Shown here: positions 1 to 11,213 of the stretch, in pieces
Layout: every line of letters starts with the position of its first letter
Position numbering within the stretch: position 1 is the stretch's first letter
Assembly: GCA_038277395.1 (NCBI GenBank)
Contig: CM076196.1
Location: forward strand, 127,283,410 to 127,347,409
Source of the DNA: Dryocosmus kuriphilus
Lineage: Eukaryota; Arthropoda; Insecta; Hymenoptera; Cynipidae
Reading direction: 5' to 3'
DNA: 64,000 nt
Translations under genes and position numbers: made by a program
The notes under the pieces: model-generated
Seen by the model: only the letters and a program-made list of their open reading frames with translations
Told to the model about the DNA's origin: nothing
The model's database searches: none

Positions 1-690
1 CCACCGTATCCAATTTGTGTAACTTTTTAGTGATTTTTTCCGTTGTAACTTTTTATTTTTTAATCTGCCGAAGAATAATCCCAGTAAAAAATTCCCTACG
101 AACTCCTAAAAACTACCCCTTACGGAATATGCCCAAAAAATCAATAAAACGGACCGCTTTATCTAAAGTTGGTTACTTTTTTCTTATTTTCTTTGTTCGA
201 AATGTCTCCTTTTTAATCCGCCGAAGAAAAGCCATGGTAAAAAATTCCGCCAGAAACCTTATAAAACCACCCCATATGGAATATGTCCAAAAAATGAATA
301 AAACGGACCACTGTATCTAAAGTTTGTAACTTTGTTCTGAGTTTATTGGCTCGAAATGTCTCCTTTTTAATCCGCCGAAGAATAGTCGTAGTAAAAAATT
401 CCGCATGAGCCCCTAAAAACTACCCCTTACGGAATATATTTAAAAAGTCAATAAAAACGTCAGTTTTCTCCAAAGTTTGTAACTTTGTTGTAATTTTTTT
501 GGATTGGAGTTTCGCTATTATAATCCCCCGAAGAATGGTGATGGTAAAAGTTTCCGGTCGAATGCATAAGAACTACCCTTTATGGAAAACGACAGAAAAG
601 TCAATGAAAGTACCAACTATCTCCGAAGTTTGTAACTTTTTTGTGATTTTTTTGGCTCAGAGCAGAAATATTGTGGTCTCTCTATAGAGC
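1..690 (+). repeat. 152-bp satellite block, plus orientation
   Basis: About 4.5 diverged copies of a unit of roughly 152 bp. The landmark 'ttacggaatatgcccaaaa' or a variant recurs near 117, 269, 424 and 576, each followed by 'tcaataaaacggacc' and 'aaagtttgtaactttg'. The same unit forms a longer block at 11707-13560 in the opposite orientation. Open frames across it are only the repeat read through, because 152 is not a multiple of 3 and the same peptide reappears in shifted frames. The array probably continues left of the window. Confidence 0.9.
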
Positions 691-895
691 CTCTTATCTC
701 GCAAATTAATGAGAACTGTAGTAAACGATGTAAACCGTCTTAAAATAATGTATTCTGATACTGGAATCGCTTCGAAAATAAAGTTTCAATGGAACAAAAT
801 TAGGTTGGAAACCTATATCCTGTTACAAATATTTAATAAATGATTGTTAAAAAAATCTTAAAGTAACCGGTCCATTCCGAATCATGCAGTTCTTA

Positions 896-2098
896 GGCTT
901 CAAGTAGCGGAATCAGTTGGGGACCAAGTATGTTTTTTTACAGAGACAAATAGGCGACAGGTCTTGTTCTGATTTGTGAAGAAAAAGTTTTCCACAGAGT
1001 TATTGGTGTTTGAATTTTGAAGTGTGTTTTTCAAATAAACGCAATTTTTTTTAATTTGTTAATTTTAGACTCAATTAAGATATTTATGTTTTTGTTCTAG
1101 ATGCTGATGAAGTTTATGATTTTATTTTGAAATCCGTCGGAAAATTGAAAAAGGTTTCAAATTAACTAATCGACGGCGGTTTTTCCGATAATATTAAAAG
1201 TACACTTTCGCAAAAAACCAATAGTTATATTAGTTGCCAATTTTTTTTGAGTTTGTGCTTTCATAAGGAAGACATCCTGAGAGTTTTATGTGGGCTCAAG
1301 ATCTATTTTGTGACCAGGAGAATTTTTTCCTGAAATTGAATTTTCGTATTTTTCTCGCAAAGAATGGCAGTTACGGAAAAATTTAAATAAATAGTTTGCA
1401 CATCTAGAAAGTTTTACAATAACTTCTCTTACTGATTTAAAAAAGAAATATCACCTGGACTCACGTTTCCAGTCCCTTAACTTTTCAGAGAGCATTGTTT
1501 CAAGATATTTATTATCGATTTATTAAGGTTCTTCACGAGAATCATTGGGGTCTGAAGAGGAATCCAGTGCAGTTTCTGCAATAATTTAGGAACCTAATCG
1601 TGATTAGCACTTCTTGCCATGTAATAAGTTTTCATTTAGATAGAGATTTCCAAAAACCAGGAGTCAAAAGAATTTTTTTGTTTATGAAAATTGAATTTTC
1701 GATTGTTTCTCGTAAATGGTGCAAAAAGCACAAATTCAATAAAAAAATGGAAAAAAATGTAACTGTGTGTTTTTGAAGAAATCTACTTTTAATATTTTCA
1801 GAAAAACCGCCGCCGCCTTTTTGCTAATTTTAAGCCTTTTTTTCTGATGGATTTCAAAAGAGATTGATAAACGTCACTAAAATCTGAAAGAAAAACTTAA
1901 ATATCTTAATTAAGTTAAAGTTACACAGGTTATGGAAGAAAATTGCGTTTATTTGAAAAACACACTTCAAAATTAAAATATAAATAACTTCGCAGAAATT
2001 TTTTTTCTCGCAAATCAGTAAAATATGTATCGCCTAATTTCCTCTGAAAAAAAAAAACATATTTCGTTCCCAACAGATTCTGCAACTTGGATTCGGTC
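896..2098. mobile_element. Foldback (long inverted-repeat) element A
   Basis: Long inverted repeats: about 905-1200 pairs with about 1785-2095. Landmarks on the left are 'gttggggaccaagtatgttt', 'aagtgtgtttttcaaataaa' and 'cggcggtttttccgataata'; their reverse complements occur in the expected order on the right ('agaaaaaccgccgccgcc', 'tttgaaaaacacacttc', 'catatttcgttcccaacag'). No coding capacity is seen in the loop (1200-1785), which has two diverged copies of 'aaattgaattttcg'. It is best read as a non-autonomous DNA transposon or foldback. Exact ends and target duplication were not resolved. Confidence 0.7.
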
Positions 2099-2159
2099 AA
2101 CTATTTTTCTTAAAGTTTTAATGTGATTATGTTCATCGAGATTATTCTTTTTAGTTAAT

Positions 2160-2388
2160 ATAAATTATAAACGAATAATATCTGGAAGAATATTATTAAA
2201 CAAAGGTATAATAAATATAATACCTTCTATGAGCTTATTGTGATTTATTATACGTATCTTTAATATAGCTTCTCCTCCTTCATTAAATTTATTTAGAGAA
2301 ATTTTAATAATTAATGGATTATTAATGTAAAGAATGTTATTATGAACTGTTTTAATCATATTAATTATAATATTATATTAATATAATA
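2160..2388 (+). pseudogene. nad4: NUMT: mitochondrial ND4 fragment
   Basis: Read with the invertebrate mitochondrial code (ATA Met, TGA Trp, AGA Ser), the plus strand gives the ND4 region around NKG-MMNMMPSMSLLW followed by NMASPPSLNL, the conserved NMAxPPSLNL stretch of NADH dehydrogenase subunit 4. About 60 codons are recognisable before a TAA near 2330 and drift into AT-rich sequence. The surroundings are nuclear transposons and satellite, so this is a nuclear copy of mitochondrial DNA. The standard-code open frame on the opposite strand is an artefact. Confidence 0.8.
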
Positions 2389-2416
2389 TTAATATTTATA
2401 ATATTTAATAATATAA

Positions 2417-2555
2417 GGTATTCGATTTATAGGAGGATTGATTAATGAAGTTCCATTAGTTATTATTTTTTTAATTTTTCTAGTTTATCATTATGTGGAT
2501 TCTCATTTTTATCAGAATTTTATTTAAAAGATTTATTTTATGAAATGAGATTAAA
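2417..2555 (+). pseudogene. nad5: NUMT: mitochondrial ND5 fragment
   Basis: The plus strand encodes 'GLINEVPLVIIF', then after a one-base frame slip near 2478 'SSLSLCGFSFL' and 'FYLKDLFYEM', matching the ND5 block SLCGFPFLSGFYSKDLI. About 45 codons are present. It lies directly downstream of the ND4 fragment on the same strand, an ND4-then-ND5 order opposite to the usual insect arrangement (ND5, tRNA-His, ND4). The insert is therefore either a junction of two mitochondrial pieces or comes from a rearranged mitochondrial genome. Following AT-rich sequence to about 2660 may also be mitochondrial but is not assignable. Confidence 0.8.
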
Positions 2556-2932
2556 CTTTTAATTTAAATAAGTATATTTATTATATTATATATTTATATA
2601 TTATATTAGCTATAATATTATATAGACCACGATTAATACATTATTTAACTTTTAATTTAAATATATTGCATTCTTTAATCAGGAAATAAAAAAGAGCGAC
2701 GATTCTCGGTATTTTTTTACTTGCGTACGCGACGATTGGCCAGAAAGCTTGCGGGTAATGGCATATCATTGGCTGGCCGTGCTCACATTGTCGCCAGTGC
2801 CCGAGTGCGAATGAGAGAGAATACCATGCGAATGACCATGAGGCAGACAAGGAACTACCAATAGCAGTAATATTTAGATCATAATTTTAAATTTGTATCT
2901 ATATATTAACTAGGAGGTGCTTATGAACATTA
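2556..2932. other. AT-rich sequence and a short GC-richer patch
   Basis: 2556-2660 is more than 85% A+T with short duplications ('ttttaatttaaata' at about 2558 and 2649). 2690-2850 is GC-richer and gives a 69-codon open frame on the minus strand with no recognisable motif. No gene can be supported. Confidence 0.4.
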
Positions 2933-3548
2933 GAATACCCCAAAAAAGTGTGTTTTTGATTTTTGCAAACGCTATCCCCTAATTTTGTTCATTTTGGTGA
3001 AAAATTAATGTCCTAAATTTTCTTTTCTTTTTCAAAAATTGTTTAAAAGTCCCCACAGGATTTCTTCTATAATATAAAGAGAATATTCTCCATAATGACT
3101 AAATTTAAAATATTTATATATCCGTGGACAACAAAATCTTCAATTTTAAATACACCAAAAATACACCTTTGTTACAGCTTAAAGATTCCACTGGAACTTT
3201 AAATTTTATTTTTATCTACTCGTATAATTTACCTGAGAAAATATGTAAGCTTGTTAATTAATGTCGGTTTCGGTGAATTCTGCGTTTTTCTAAGTTTTGA
3301 CAAGTTTTCATTACCGATTTCATTGAATTTTTAATTGCAAGAAATAAGACTTGATATAAAGAAGAATAGAAGGTTTGCCTTGGGGAAAACGTCAAAAGTA
3401 TGTATATTACGTGTGAAGATGATAAAAAATATTATTTCTGCAATTAAAGTCAGAATTAGTAACGCTTTTTTGCATTAAAATCGCATAGTTATTTTACCTG
3501 TCACTGCAAAACTCTATTTTAGGATAAGGTAACCACTTTTTAAGGATT

Positions 3549-4495
3549 ATTTTATTTATTTTTTTATTTATTTATTTAGTTTATTTATTTATACTCTCTC
3601 CCTTTTACGGGTTTGAGAGTCTTTACATAACCATCACATCTTTAAATCCAGCGCAGATTTTACAAATACTTATTTCTACCTTATCCTATATGTACATAAC
3701 TTCTTAATCTCTAATTTAAATCTACGCACTGCCGCTCAAGACCTTGGGCTTCCGTTTCCTCTCGCCCTTTCTATTCTGTTGATGGTACATTAATCCGCGA
3801 TTATACTGACTTTTCTTTTGCCTTTATACGAATCATTTTGGCTCTTCTCTACCCTGTATGGCCTGCTCTTTCTCTCAACCTTTTCAATTTCTTCATCCAT
3901 CCCTAGCACATTCCAAAAAACTACATACTTTAATCCCCTTTTCGCACTCTCTTTCCCTTCTCCCCACATTCTTCCTCTTATCTCGTTCGCAAACCGCGAA
4001 GCTTCTGCTCTGTTCTTACTCAACTCTGCTCCCCTTCGACCTTGAGACCGCTCACCTATTTTCAACTCGTCTCTCTCTTCGTCCCATATCCAGACCGTCT
4101 CATTCACCCACAACATATCTCTCCCAAACCCAACTCTATTCCCTTTTCTCCTCTCCACCCAAGCCCTCTCTCCTATTAGCCATCTTTTCCTTCTCTCCCT
4201 CCATGTCATATCTTCATCAATTCTTTCTTTTCTTCCCCTAAGCACCTTCTTTTTCCTCATTACCTCTCTCCTCTCCACTTCACTTCCCAGCTTGACTACG
4301 TACATCCTCGCTTTTCCTCCTGTTTTTTTGCCCACCCCCTTTATTTCCTGCACCCTGACATTTGCTCCTATGTCCCTCAAAAGTTTCTCTACCTCCTTCT
4401 TTCCCGTTTCGCTTTCTACTTGCAATCCTTTTATAACGACATTTCTACTTTTCTTTTCCCTTTCAAACCCCTCCATTTTCCTTTCTAACCCACGT
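3549..4495 (-). mobile_element. 5'-truncated LINE copy 1 (HAL1-like)
   Basis: Non-LTR retrotransposon copy on the minus strand. The 3' end is at 3549-3590 with a TTTATTTA-rich tail (TAAA-type on the sense strand). A 3' UTR of about 200 bp (3590-3789) is shared with the copy at 47350-49190 ('gcactgccgctcaagacctt'). The 5' end is truncated at 4495, where copy 2 continues further upstream. The element contains ORF1 and only the first residues of an endonuclease, then runs straight into the 3' UTR, so it lacks reverse transcriptase. Confidence 0.75.
3790..4476 (-). pseudogene. LINE ORF1 fragment fused to endonuclease start
   Basis: A 228-codon open frame. It is highly charged and begins inside ORF1: 'RNVVIKGL' is typical of the RNA-recognition part of LINE ORF1 proteins, followed by 'VEKLLRDIGANVRVQEI', 'VVKLGSEVERREVMRKKKVL' and a C-terminal 'EDMTWRERR' region. 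Near residue 187 comes 'VVFWNVLGM', which resembles the opening strand of LINE endonucleases (FWNVAGL). Within about 40 residues the frame ends in 'YRVEKSQNDSYKGKRK'. There is no catalytic endonuclease or RT domain. Copy 2 has the same join, so this is a family structure and not a private deletion. RNA-binding function is inferred from the family only. Confidence 0.65.
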
Positions 4496-5252
4496 AAAAA
4501 TAAAATTTAAAGTTCCGAGGAATCTTTAAGCTTTGAAAAATGTTTATTTTTGGTGTATTTCAAAATTGAAGATTTTTTTGTCAACGTGTATAAATATTTT
4601 TAATTTACCTATTATGAAGAATATTCTCTTTATATTGTAGAAGAAATCCTGTGCATATCATTTCAAGAAATAAAATTTTTGGGGGCCATTTCAGAACATT
4701 TCTTGTAATAAAATTACAATTTTTCGTATTCTAAGCTCGATAATAACTTCAAAAAATGTTTTTTTTTTGCTTTGTAGAATTTAGAACTTATTCTCCAACA
4801 AACAGATATTTTCTAGGGGTTAAGTAATTTGTTAGCCTTTAATCTTTTTGTAAGTCGAAAACTAACAAAATTCTATTTCCGACATAAAACGACGTAGGGG
4901 GGCCTCTAAACAATTTTTTTTTAAATAAAATAAAATTTAGGACATTATTATGTTCATTAAAATGAACAAAATTAGGGGGTAGAGTTTGCAAAATTCAAAA
5001 ACACACTTTTTTCGGCACCATGATGAACATTACAATCTATTTTATGTTGCTGGAGATATAATTAAAATAAGGTGCAGATACTTCAGTATCAAAAATCGAA
5101 GTGTCTAGGTTCACCGAAAATATATTTGTGAGACGCTCCTCGAATTTTGGTGAACCTAGCCACCCTCACTCATTTCACAATGTGAAATGAATCGTTATTT
5201 TTATTCTTCATTATTATTTTTTATTTACATTTTTATATTTGTCTTGTTATTT

Positions 5253-5356
5253 TTAATAAGTTATAAATTCAATCAGCCCCTGCATGTCCGGGGCATCATA
5301 CGAGATTAATTCGTGCATCGCCAACGAGATATCATGTCCTGGAGAATTTGCTTTGG
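5253..5356 (-). CDS. Candidate terminal exon, unknown gene
   Basis: On the minus strand a good splice acceptor ('ttaatttctttcgcag') at 5357 is followed by an open frame ('KANSPGHDISLAMHEL', 'DAPDMQGLIEFITY') that ends in TAA at 5253. Base composition is clearly GC-richer and codon-like compared with flanking AT-rich DNA. I do not recognise the protein. No upstream exon is evident within the next few kb on the minus strand (that is, at higher coordinates), where 5357-8205 is AT-rich. It could be a lone exon of a host gene with long introns, a dead exon, or chance. Confidence 0.3.
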
Positions 5357-8205
5357 CTGCGAAAGAAATTAAATGTTTTTATTTATAGTTTTATGAAATT
5401 ACACTTGTATTTAACGATCTTTCATCTGAAAAATTTTGTTTTCCATTATAATTTGAAAAATATGAATAAAATAGAATTTAAATCATTTACGAATGTAAAA
5501 TAATTTTGTTAAAAACATTTTTTAAATCTAAATTTTTAATTATTCTTTTAATATAGAAATATATTGCAATAAATAATAAATGTGTTACTTTAATCAGACT
5601 AGTGGTCCGCGTTCGATCCGTTTAAAAATATATCCTTAAACTTTGTTCCGTTACTTGTTCCATTGTTTCGAGCTTTTTTTTTTATTTACAAATAAAATCA
5701 AATAAATATCATTCATTCGCATATTTCTGAATTAAAAATAGTTTTTCTACCATTGTATAAAAAATATTTTGAATACCTTACAGTTATTTATTGATAGAAA
5801 TATAATAGAAAAAATGAACAAAAGGTAAAAAGAATAAAAATAGATAAAGTAAAAAATAATCATTTTTAAATTATGCTCTTTATCTACTTTTTCATTTTTA
5901 TACCTTTTTTAACTTATTTATAATGTATTTTCATCAGTAGAAGGTCCTGAGCTGCTGTTTTTTTTTCGAAGTTCAAAATTTTACATACAGTTTTTATCAA
6001 TAAAATAACTGAGCTACCATCTATCTCTGGGAGTGAGGAGGAGGGGTCTCTCTCACCACTTGGGTTTGCGCGACGTTCAGGACCCCCCACTCCCGGCGAA
6101 TTAAGTTGACGCTCCCTTCTTCGATCCGGAAGCTCAATGATTGTGAATCGTTAACATTTTAGACAATTCAAATTTAAAATTTTTTGATTATTAGGAGATT
6201 TATTTTGAAGATGTACAGTTTGAAATATTTGAATACAAAATTTAAGTCTTACCGCTTTCAATGTTTGTTTAAATTTTAAAATACAAATTATCACTATTAC
6301 GACGTTAGTTGATATGACGAAAAAATGGCACAACCATGTAACTCTTATCCCGCTTTCTTTGCTGGCGACATTCTTTTTTTCGCAACAACTTACGTACAAA
6401 CTGAGATACCGTGCTCGATATCATGTTGAAAATTTGGGATATTAAATAAAATGCACTAAAGAACGTTTGCATGGTTCTAAGTTTTTAAACCCACAAAAAA
6501 ATCTTTACTTTTGGAAACATTTTGGAATTTTTGTTCTTTTTTCAGGCAGGATTATAGTTTCAAAAATGTGAATATTAATTTTTTTTTTTAATATTACAAA
6601 ACTGGAATTTAAAGCCAAAAATGAGGATTTATGTGTACAGTTTTCTGTAACAAATAATAATATGTATCATTTGGTTCATGGAACACTTATTTAAAATGTT
6701 TTGAAAATATTCTTCATAAAATTAATATTGTTTTAATGGAAGAAGCATACTGCTATTTTTTTGAATGTAAATTTTTTTTGTCTTTGTCGTTAGGTCACTT
6801 GAAAATAGTGAAAAAAAAAACTCCAAATTAGTACTATTAGAAGTGAAATTTTTTTTATTTAGATAACACGGCTAGCCTCGATTGAGCTCAACCGAAATAA
6901 TTTTGTTCTTTTCAGTTTTATTTTTTTTTCTTTTCTAGGATTGGTAACAACTATTTTGAGACAAAAAAGACAAAAAATCGCTAGTACCATTTTTGGAAAA
7001 AATCAAATAAATGTTTCAAATTTAATTTTTGGGTCAAATGTTTTGTTTTTTAATTTAAGATGCACTGCATTTGCAGTTAATTTTTTTTCTATTTTTAGAA
7101 TGTGAAAAGACTGTCTGTCTGTCCGCATGAGGCTCCTTTGTTTCCGCTCGCTTTTCGTATGTTTTTTGTCGCGTGAAATTTTAATGTGTTTAATAAATTT
7201 GACATATTAATGTTAATGTGACAGTTTACTTGTATATGTTAGCAAATTGAAGATGTTTCCATTGCATAGAATTGCTCGAGGAATTGCTTTAACATTGATT
7301 TTCAAATTATTAATTTTGCACTTTAGATTAAAATGAGTCAATTTTAAGAAGCACGATGCACAATTGGAAAATTATTAATTTTTAGAAACTTCGTTTCAAA
7401 ATCCTAATTTAAGAAATGTTAAATTTTAGACGAAGTTTGAAATTGTTTAATTTTGAACGCTTCAGGCTTAAATGTATTAATTTTGAAAGTTCTTTAAATT
7501 TTTATAATTCCAGTTGAAAATTATAGTTTTAAGTGTGCAATTTCAAAATAGTATAATTTTTGAGGCCTTAAAACTAAATCATCTTGAAATGATTAAATTC
7601 GAAACAATTTGTTCTTAAACTTCTTAATTTTTAAATGCTCAATCTGAGGAAAAATACAAATTTTCAAAAGCATAATTTGTCTATCTCATTTTGTTGACCA
7701 AATAAGAATAATGTAAAATGTACAATTTGCAATGTTTTTTAAAATTATTAAATTTTTACGGGCATTAAATTTGAACTCGTTCAGTTTTAGAGGTTTTCTA
7801 TTTAAAATTGCACAATGTTATAGGCTACTACCTAAAAATTGTACACTTCTTGATGTTTTACTTTTTAAAAGTGTCTAAAATTTTTAGTAGAAAAAGGTTT
7901 TGTAATTACATACTTCAAAAGTCACTAACTTGGCTGCACATAAAATTATGCAATTTTTTATGAATTCGATTCAAAATTCTTCTGAGTTTGACGAGTTCAA
8001 TTCATCAAATTTTAAAGTATGACGTCATTAAGTTTACAATACGTTATTCAAAACTTCTTTGCTTGTAAAAATATTTTATTTTTAGTCTTATTTTTTAATC
8101 GTTCATTTTTTCATTTAAAATCTTTAAATACAGTTTTTATGGTTTGAAAAGTTATAAATTAAAAGTGTCTGAAATTCAAAAACTACAGAACAACGTTTAA
8201 AGTCG
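5357..8205. other. Long AT-rich stretch without supported genes
   Basis: Mostly A+T-rich with homopolymer runs. A GC-richer patch at 6020-6120 contains 'gggagtgaggaggaggggtc' and no clear frame. 6320-6420 ('gtcgcaacaacttacgta...gagatacc', approximate) resembles 36780-36835, so a dispersed repeat is present in both places. A weak 82-codon minus frame at 6151-6399 is not convincing. I see no other structure. Confidence 0.4.
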
Positions 8206-8213
8206 ATAACTCA

Positions 8214-8300
8214 CCAACGTTGAGCCAACGTTGAACCATCATTGAATCAACGTGCAATTAACGTTGAATCAATGTTGAGCCAACGTTGAACCAATGTCAG
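8214..8300. repeat. Short minisatellite, about 12-bp unit
   Basis: Seven or so imperfect copies of 'caacgttgaacc' in a row (variants caacgttgagc, caacgtgcaatt, caatgttgagcc). The unit contains the palindrome AACGTT. Confidence 0.8.
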
Positions 8301-8514
8301 ACTAAATTATGAAATTAACTATAAAGAGAATATGCTTACACTAAGTAGAAATGTAAGGTTCCTTGATAAATAAAAAGCAATTTATATGCATTCATATATG
8401 TACATATCTTGTTTTATTCAAATATAACACCTATATAGCCTATTACAAAGTTGATCTAGAGACAGCTACGTCAGAGTCTATTCACCTCCACGCAGGTGAT
8501 ACCACTGTACAGTA

Positions 8515-8573
8515 GTAGTAGTAGTAGTTGTAGTAATAATAACAATAACAATAATAATAATAATAATAATAAC
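8515..8573. repeat. Trinucleotide microsatellite
   Basis: An (AGT)n tract passes into (AAT)n and (AAC)n units, just downstream of the 3' end of the polymerase pseudogene. Confidence 0.9.
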
Positions 8574-8625
8574 ATATTTACAAAGGTGATGTCAAAGTGC
8601 AGTTATGATGATATGTCTGCAGTAA

Positions 8626-11213
8626 CTAATTGTTAACAAGCATGTCCAAAAGGTCATAATCATCGTCTGTGAGTATGTCGTCGTCATCGTCAGTAGCGTC
8701 AACGTCCATTGCATCGTTTAGTCGGTAGTGTCCCCACGCAAGAGTGTCTATGGTGTTGGGGAGTAAGCATCGCTTATCATTGTGAGGACTCAGTGCAATT
8801 TTTGTCTGTTTAATGGTCTCAACATTGTCTAGTCTCGACCTGATGATATACTGGGTTCTGCTTTGGACTGACAAATTTCTCAAGCATTTCGTGTACTGTT
8901 GAAAGTGATTGTTTTGCGCACAATTTCTGATTTTATACCTTTGGCTTTCTTTACAAAGTCTTCACCGTTTACACGGATGCTGTAAACTTTACTTCGCAAG
9001 CCAACAAATTCAGTGATAATTTTACCACAACACTCATCCTTCATGAGACCCAAAACCTTTTTGTTAGCTTGCGGCATTCCGAAAACATTGTCTCGAGGGT
9101 AGTCAGAGGTGTCAAATCTGTCAATGTCGTCTTTCATGTCGGCGTAAATGTCATTACATTTTACTTCGTAAATAAGACTGTCTGTGTCAGTGTATAGTAG
9201 TTTACACTTGTCACCATATTTTTTAATCATGTAGTCGTAATGAAAGTCGTAGATTAGGATTTTGGAGATATCCAGCACAGCAAGCCCTACATAGACCGGC
9301 TTGTTGAACAATACTTCAGTTCGTCTCAGTTCAATCGCAACGAGATTTTCACTGAACATTGCTCGACTGTGAAAGTTTGGTCGAGCTATGAGGGCTTCTG
9401 CTCCATACATACCCTCCCACTTTGTCACAAGTTTTACGTCAACATATTTTCGTACGTTCTCCATTGTCTTACCATAAACTGCATTATTCATCAATTGAAA
9501 CAAGTTCTTTTCAAATTCGTTTCTAGAATTTGCTCGCATAACAGTATTGAAGTCTATGTAACTTTTAAGCCACGTGGATTGTTTGAACTGAAGTACTCTA
9601 TAAATTTTAATAAGTTGAAGTCCATTAGCCAAAGTATGTTTGAGAGCTCGGTAATGGAGAACGTACTTTCGTTTCGGTAGGAAGGTAGTTAGGAGCTTCT
9701 CCTGGTCGGACCGCGGTGGCTTCGAGTGTTCTGGACAAAACGGTAAGTTATAGTGCTTGTCATGGAGTTCCACAGGGTAGTCCAAATCTACTTCCAAAAT
9801 GTAACCAAAGGGTGAATCATCTGGAATGTTGAAATCAAGGTTTTCGAAATGGGTAAGCCACTCGAAACCACCGTAAGGGAGAGGTTGCTCCATTGCCCAA
9901 CCATATAGGTTGTTTGCATCCAAATAATCAATGTAGATAATTTCCCCATCCTTGCTGAAAGCTGACATGTATTTGTTATTAGCAATGGCATAATGGTTGG
10001 AGCATTGACTTACTCCACCCATTTTGCCTTGCTCAATCATCAACAGCATATCAACATCAGTGAGGAGCTCTGATCTCACCTTTGAATATTTGAGCATGGC
10101 ATCCCATGTCAAGCCAGGAGTTGTGTAGTAGTGCGCTGGATCCAAGTCGTAAGCCTCGAGACACTGTTCTCGAAAACTTTCGAAAATGTCAGCCAAAAGC
10201 AGAATGTCAGTTTTCATATACAGACTGACGTACTTATCGAGTGTCTTGGTGTTAAATGCACACCATACCTGTTGTGCATGTGCATAACCTTCGTCCGATA
10301 TTGACGAATCATTGAGAGTGCTGTAAAATGTTTCTTTTGGTGGGAGCTGTGTTTCACTCAGTCTATCTCTCGAGTCCAAGTATTCATAAGGAAGAACACC
10401 TTTCCTCGTGAGAAGCTCAATTTTCTCCCTCTCAACACCGGCAAACACTGCACTGACAATTTTATATTGAGTGAGGTATGACGCTAACTTTTCCAGGGAA
10501 GAGGCCATAAATCTGAATGAATCGATGAATCTAAATTTAATCTGGGTTTCCTGAACGTACTTTGTGTATGAAATGTATTTCTCCTTATTGAGTGCAAGAA
10601 CTTTAACTCTTCCCTAAATTGTGTGAAAATGTCACGAATGATAAAGTGAGCGTCATACCCACTCAGATTATGGAACACAACAGGTATGGTGTTTGAGACC
10701 TGATATGATAAGTTGCAATGCTCATGCGTAGGAACACGGTACTTACCAGTCAGGTGACAATGATTATGTACCTTCTTCGTTGGGAGATGCAGTGCCTTCT
10801 GACAAATGTGACAAGTTTTGGCACCTATAAAGGCTTCCTGCTGCTCAAAAGTTTTTTTTTTCAATTGGTACTGGTGATGCCAAGATCTTGTCACATTTCT
10901 GAGCAATCTCCAGTAATTGCTCAGCAAACCACTTTGCTGGCTCCACATCTTCCAGACATGAATCGTAGAAAAACAGTTTATCATCATAATTGCACTTGAA
11001 CATGTAGCCAATATTGAAAATCTTGTGTCTTTCAAAGACATCAGTATTCGAGATTTTTCCTGCTCCTTCATCATTTACGGGTATCAAAAGGGACTCACAA
11101 TCCGCGTAAATGATGAAAGGAGCCCCCCCTCCGCTCACGGTTCTTAAAGTTCTTAAACTCAACAATATTCCTCCCGGGTTCTGGAAGCAACACTCTACAG
11201 GGGACGGCTCCAA
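8626..11213 (-). pseudogene. Protein-primed family-B DNA polymerase, decayed
   Basis: About 850 codons of a DNA polymerase B of the protein-primed type found in Polinton/Maverick transposons and related linear elements. From the N-terminus: exonuclease motif I 'YADCES' (about 11100), a zinc-binding 'CHICQ...HNHCHLTGKYR' segment (endonuclease VII-like), exo II-like 'HNLSGYDAHF', then in the 542-codon frame (8880-10508) exo III-like 'YMKTD' (97-101), motif A 'YLDANNLYGW' (195-204), motif B 'NNAVYGKTMEN' (341-351) and motif C 'YTDTDS' (439-444). The C-terminal piece in another frame contains 'NTLAWGHYRL'. Frame breaks lie near 10855 (a T10 run), near 10605 and near 8882. No capsid, integrase, ATPase or terminal repeats are seen nearby, so this is an isolated gene remnant. 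Whether it came from a Polinton, an adintovirus-like or a plasmid-like element is open. Confidence 0.85.

Larger units (their letters stand above)
2933..5030. mobile_element. Foldback element B, split by a LINE
   Basis: The arms 2933-3213 and 4498-5030 are inverted copies. On the left 'aaaaaagtgtgtttttga', 'aggatttcttctataata' and 'gaactttaaattttattt' occur; on the right their complements appear in reverse order ('aaaataaaatttaaagttcc', 'gtagaagaaatcctgtg', 'aaacacacttttttcgg'). The left arm lacks about 240 bp present on the right (about 4660-4900). The loop holds 3214-3545 (unassigned) and then a LINE copy running to 4495, right at the arm boundary. Non-coding and non-autonomous. Confidence 0.7.

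Noticed and set aside
2165..2359. 64-codon minus frame
   Set aside because: Antisense of the ND4 NUMT, which reads correctly on the plus strand with the mitochondrial code.
3818..4510. Plus-strand Ser/Pro/Leu-rich frames
   Set aside because: Antisense of LINE ORF1.
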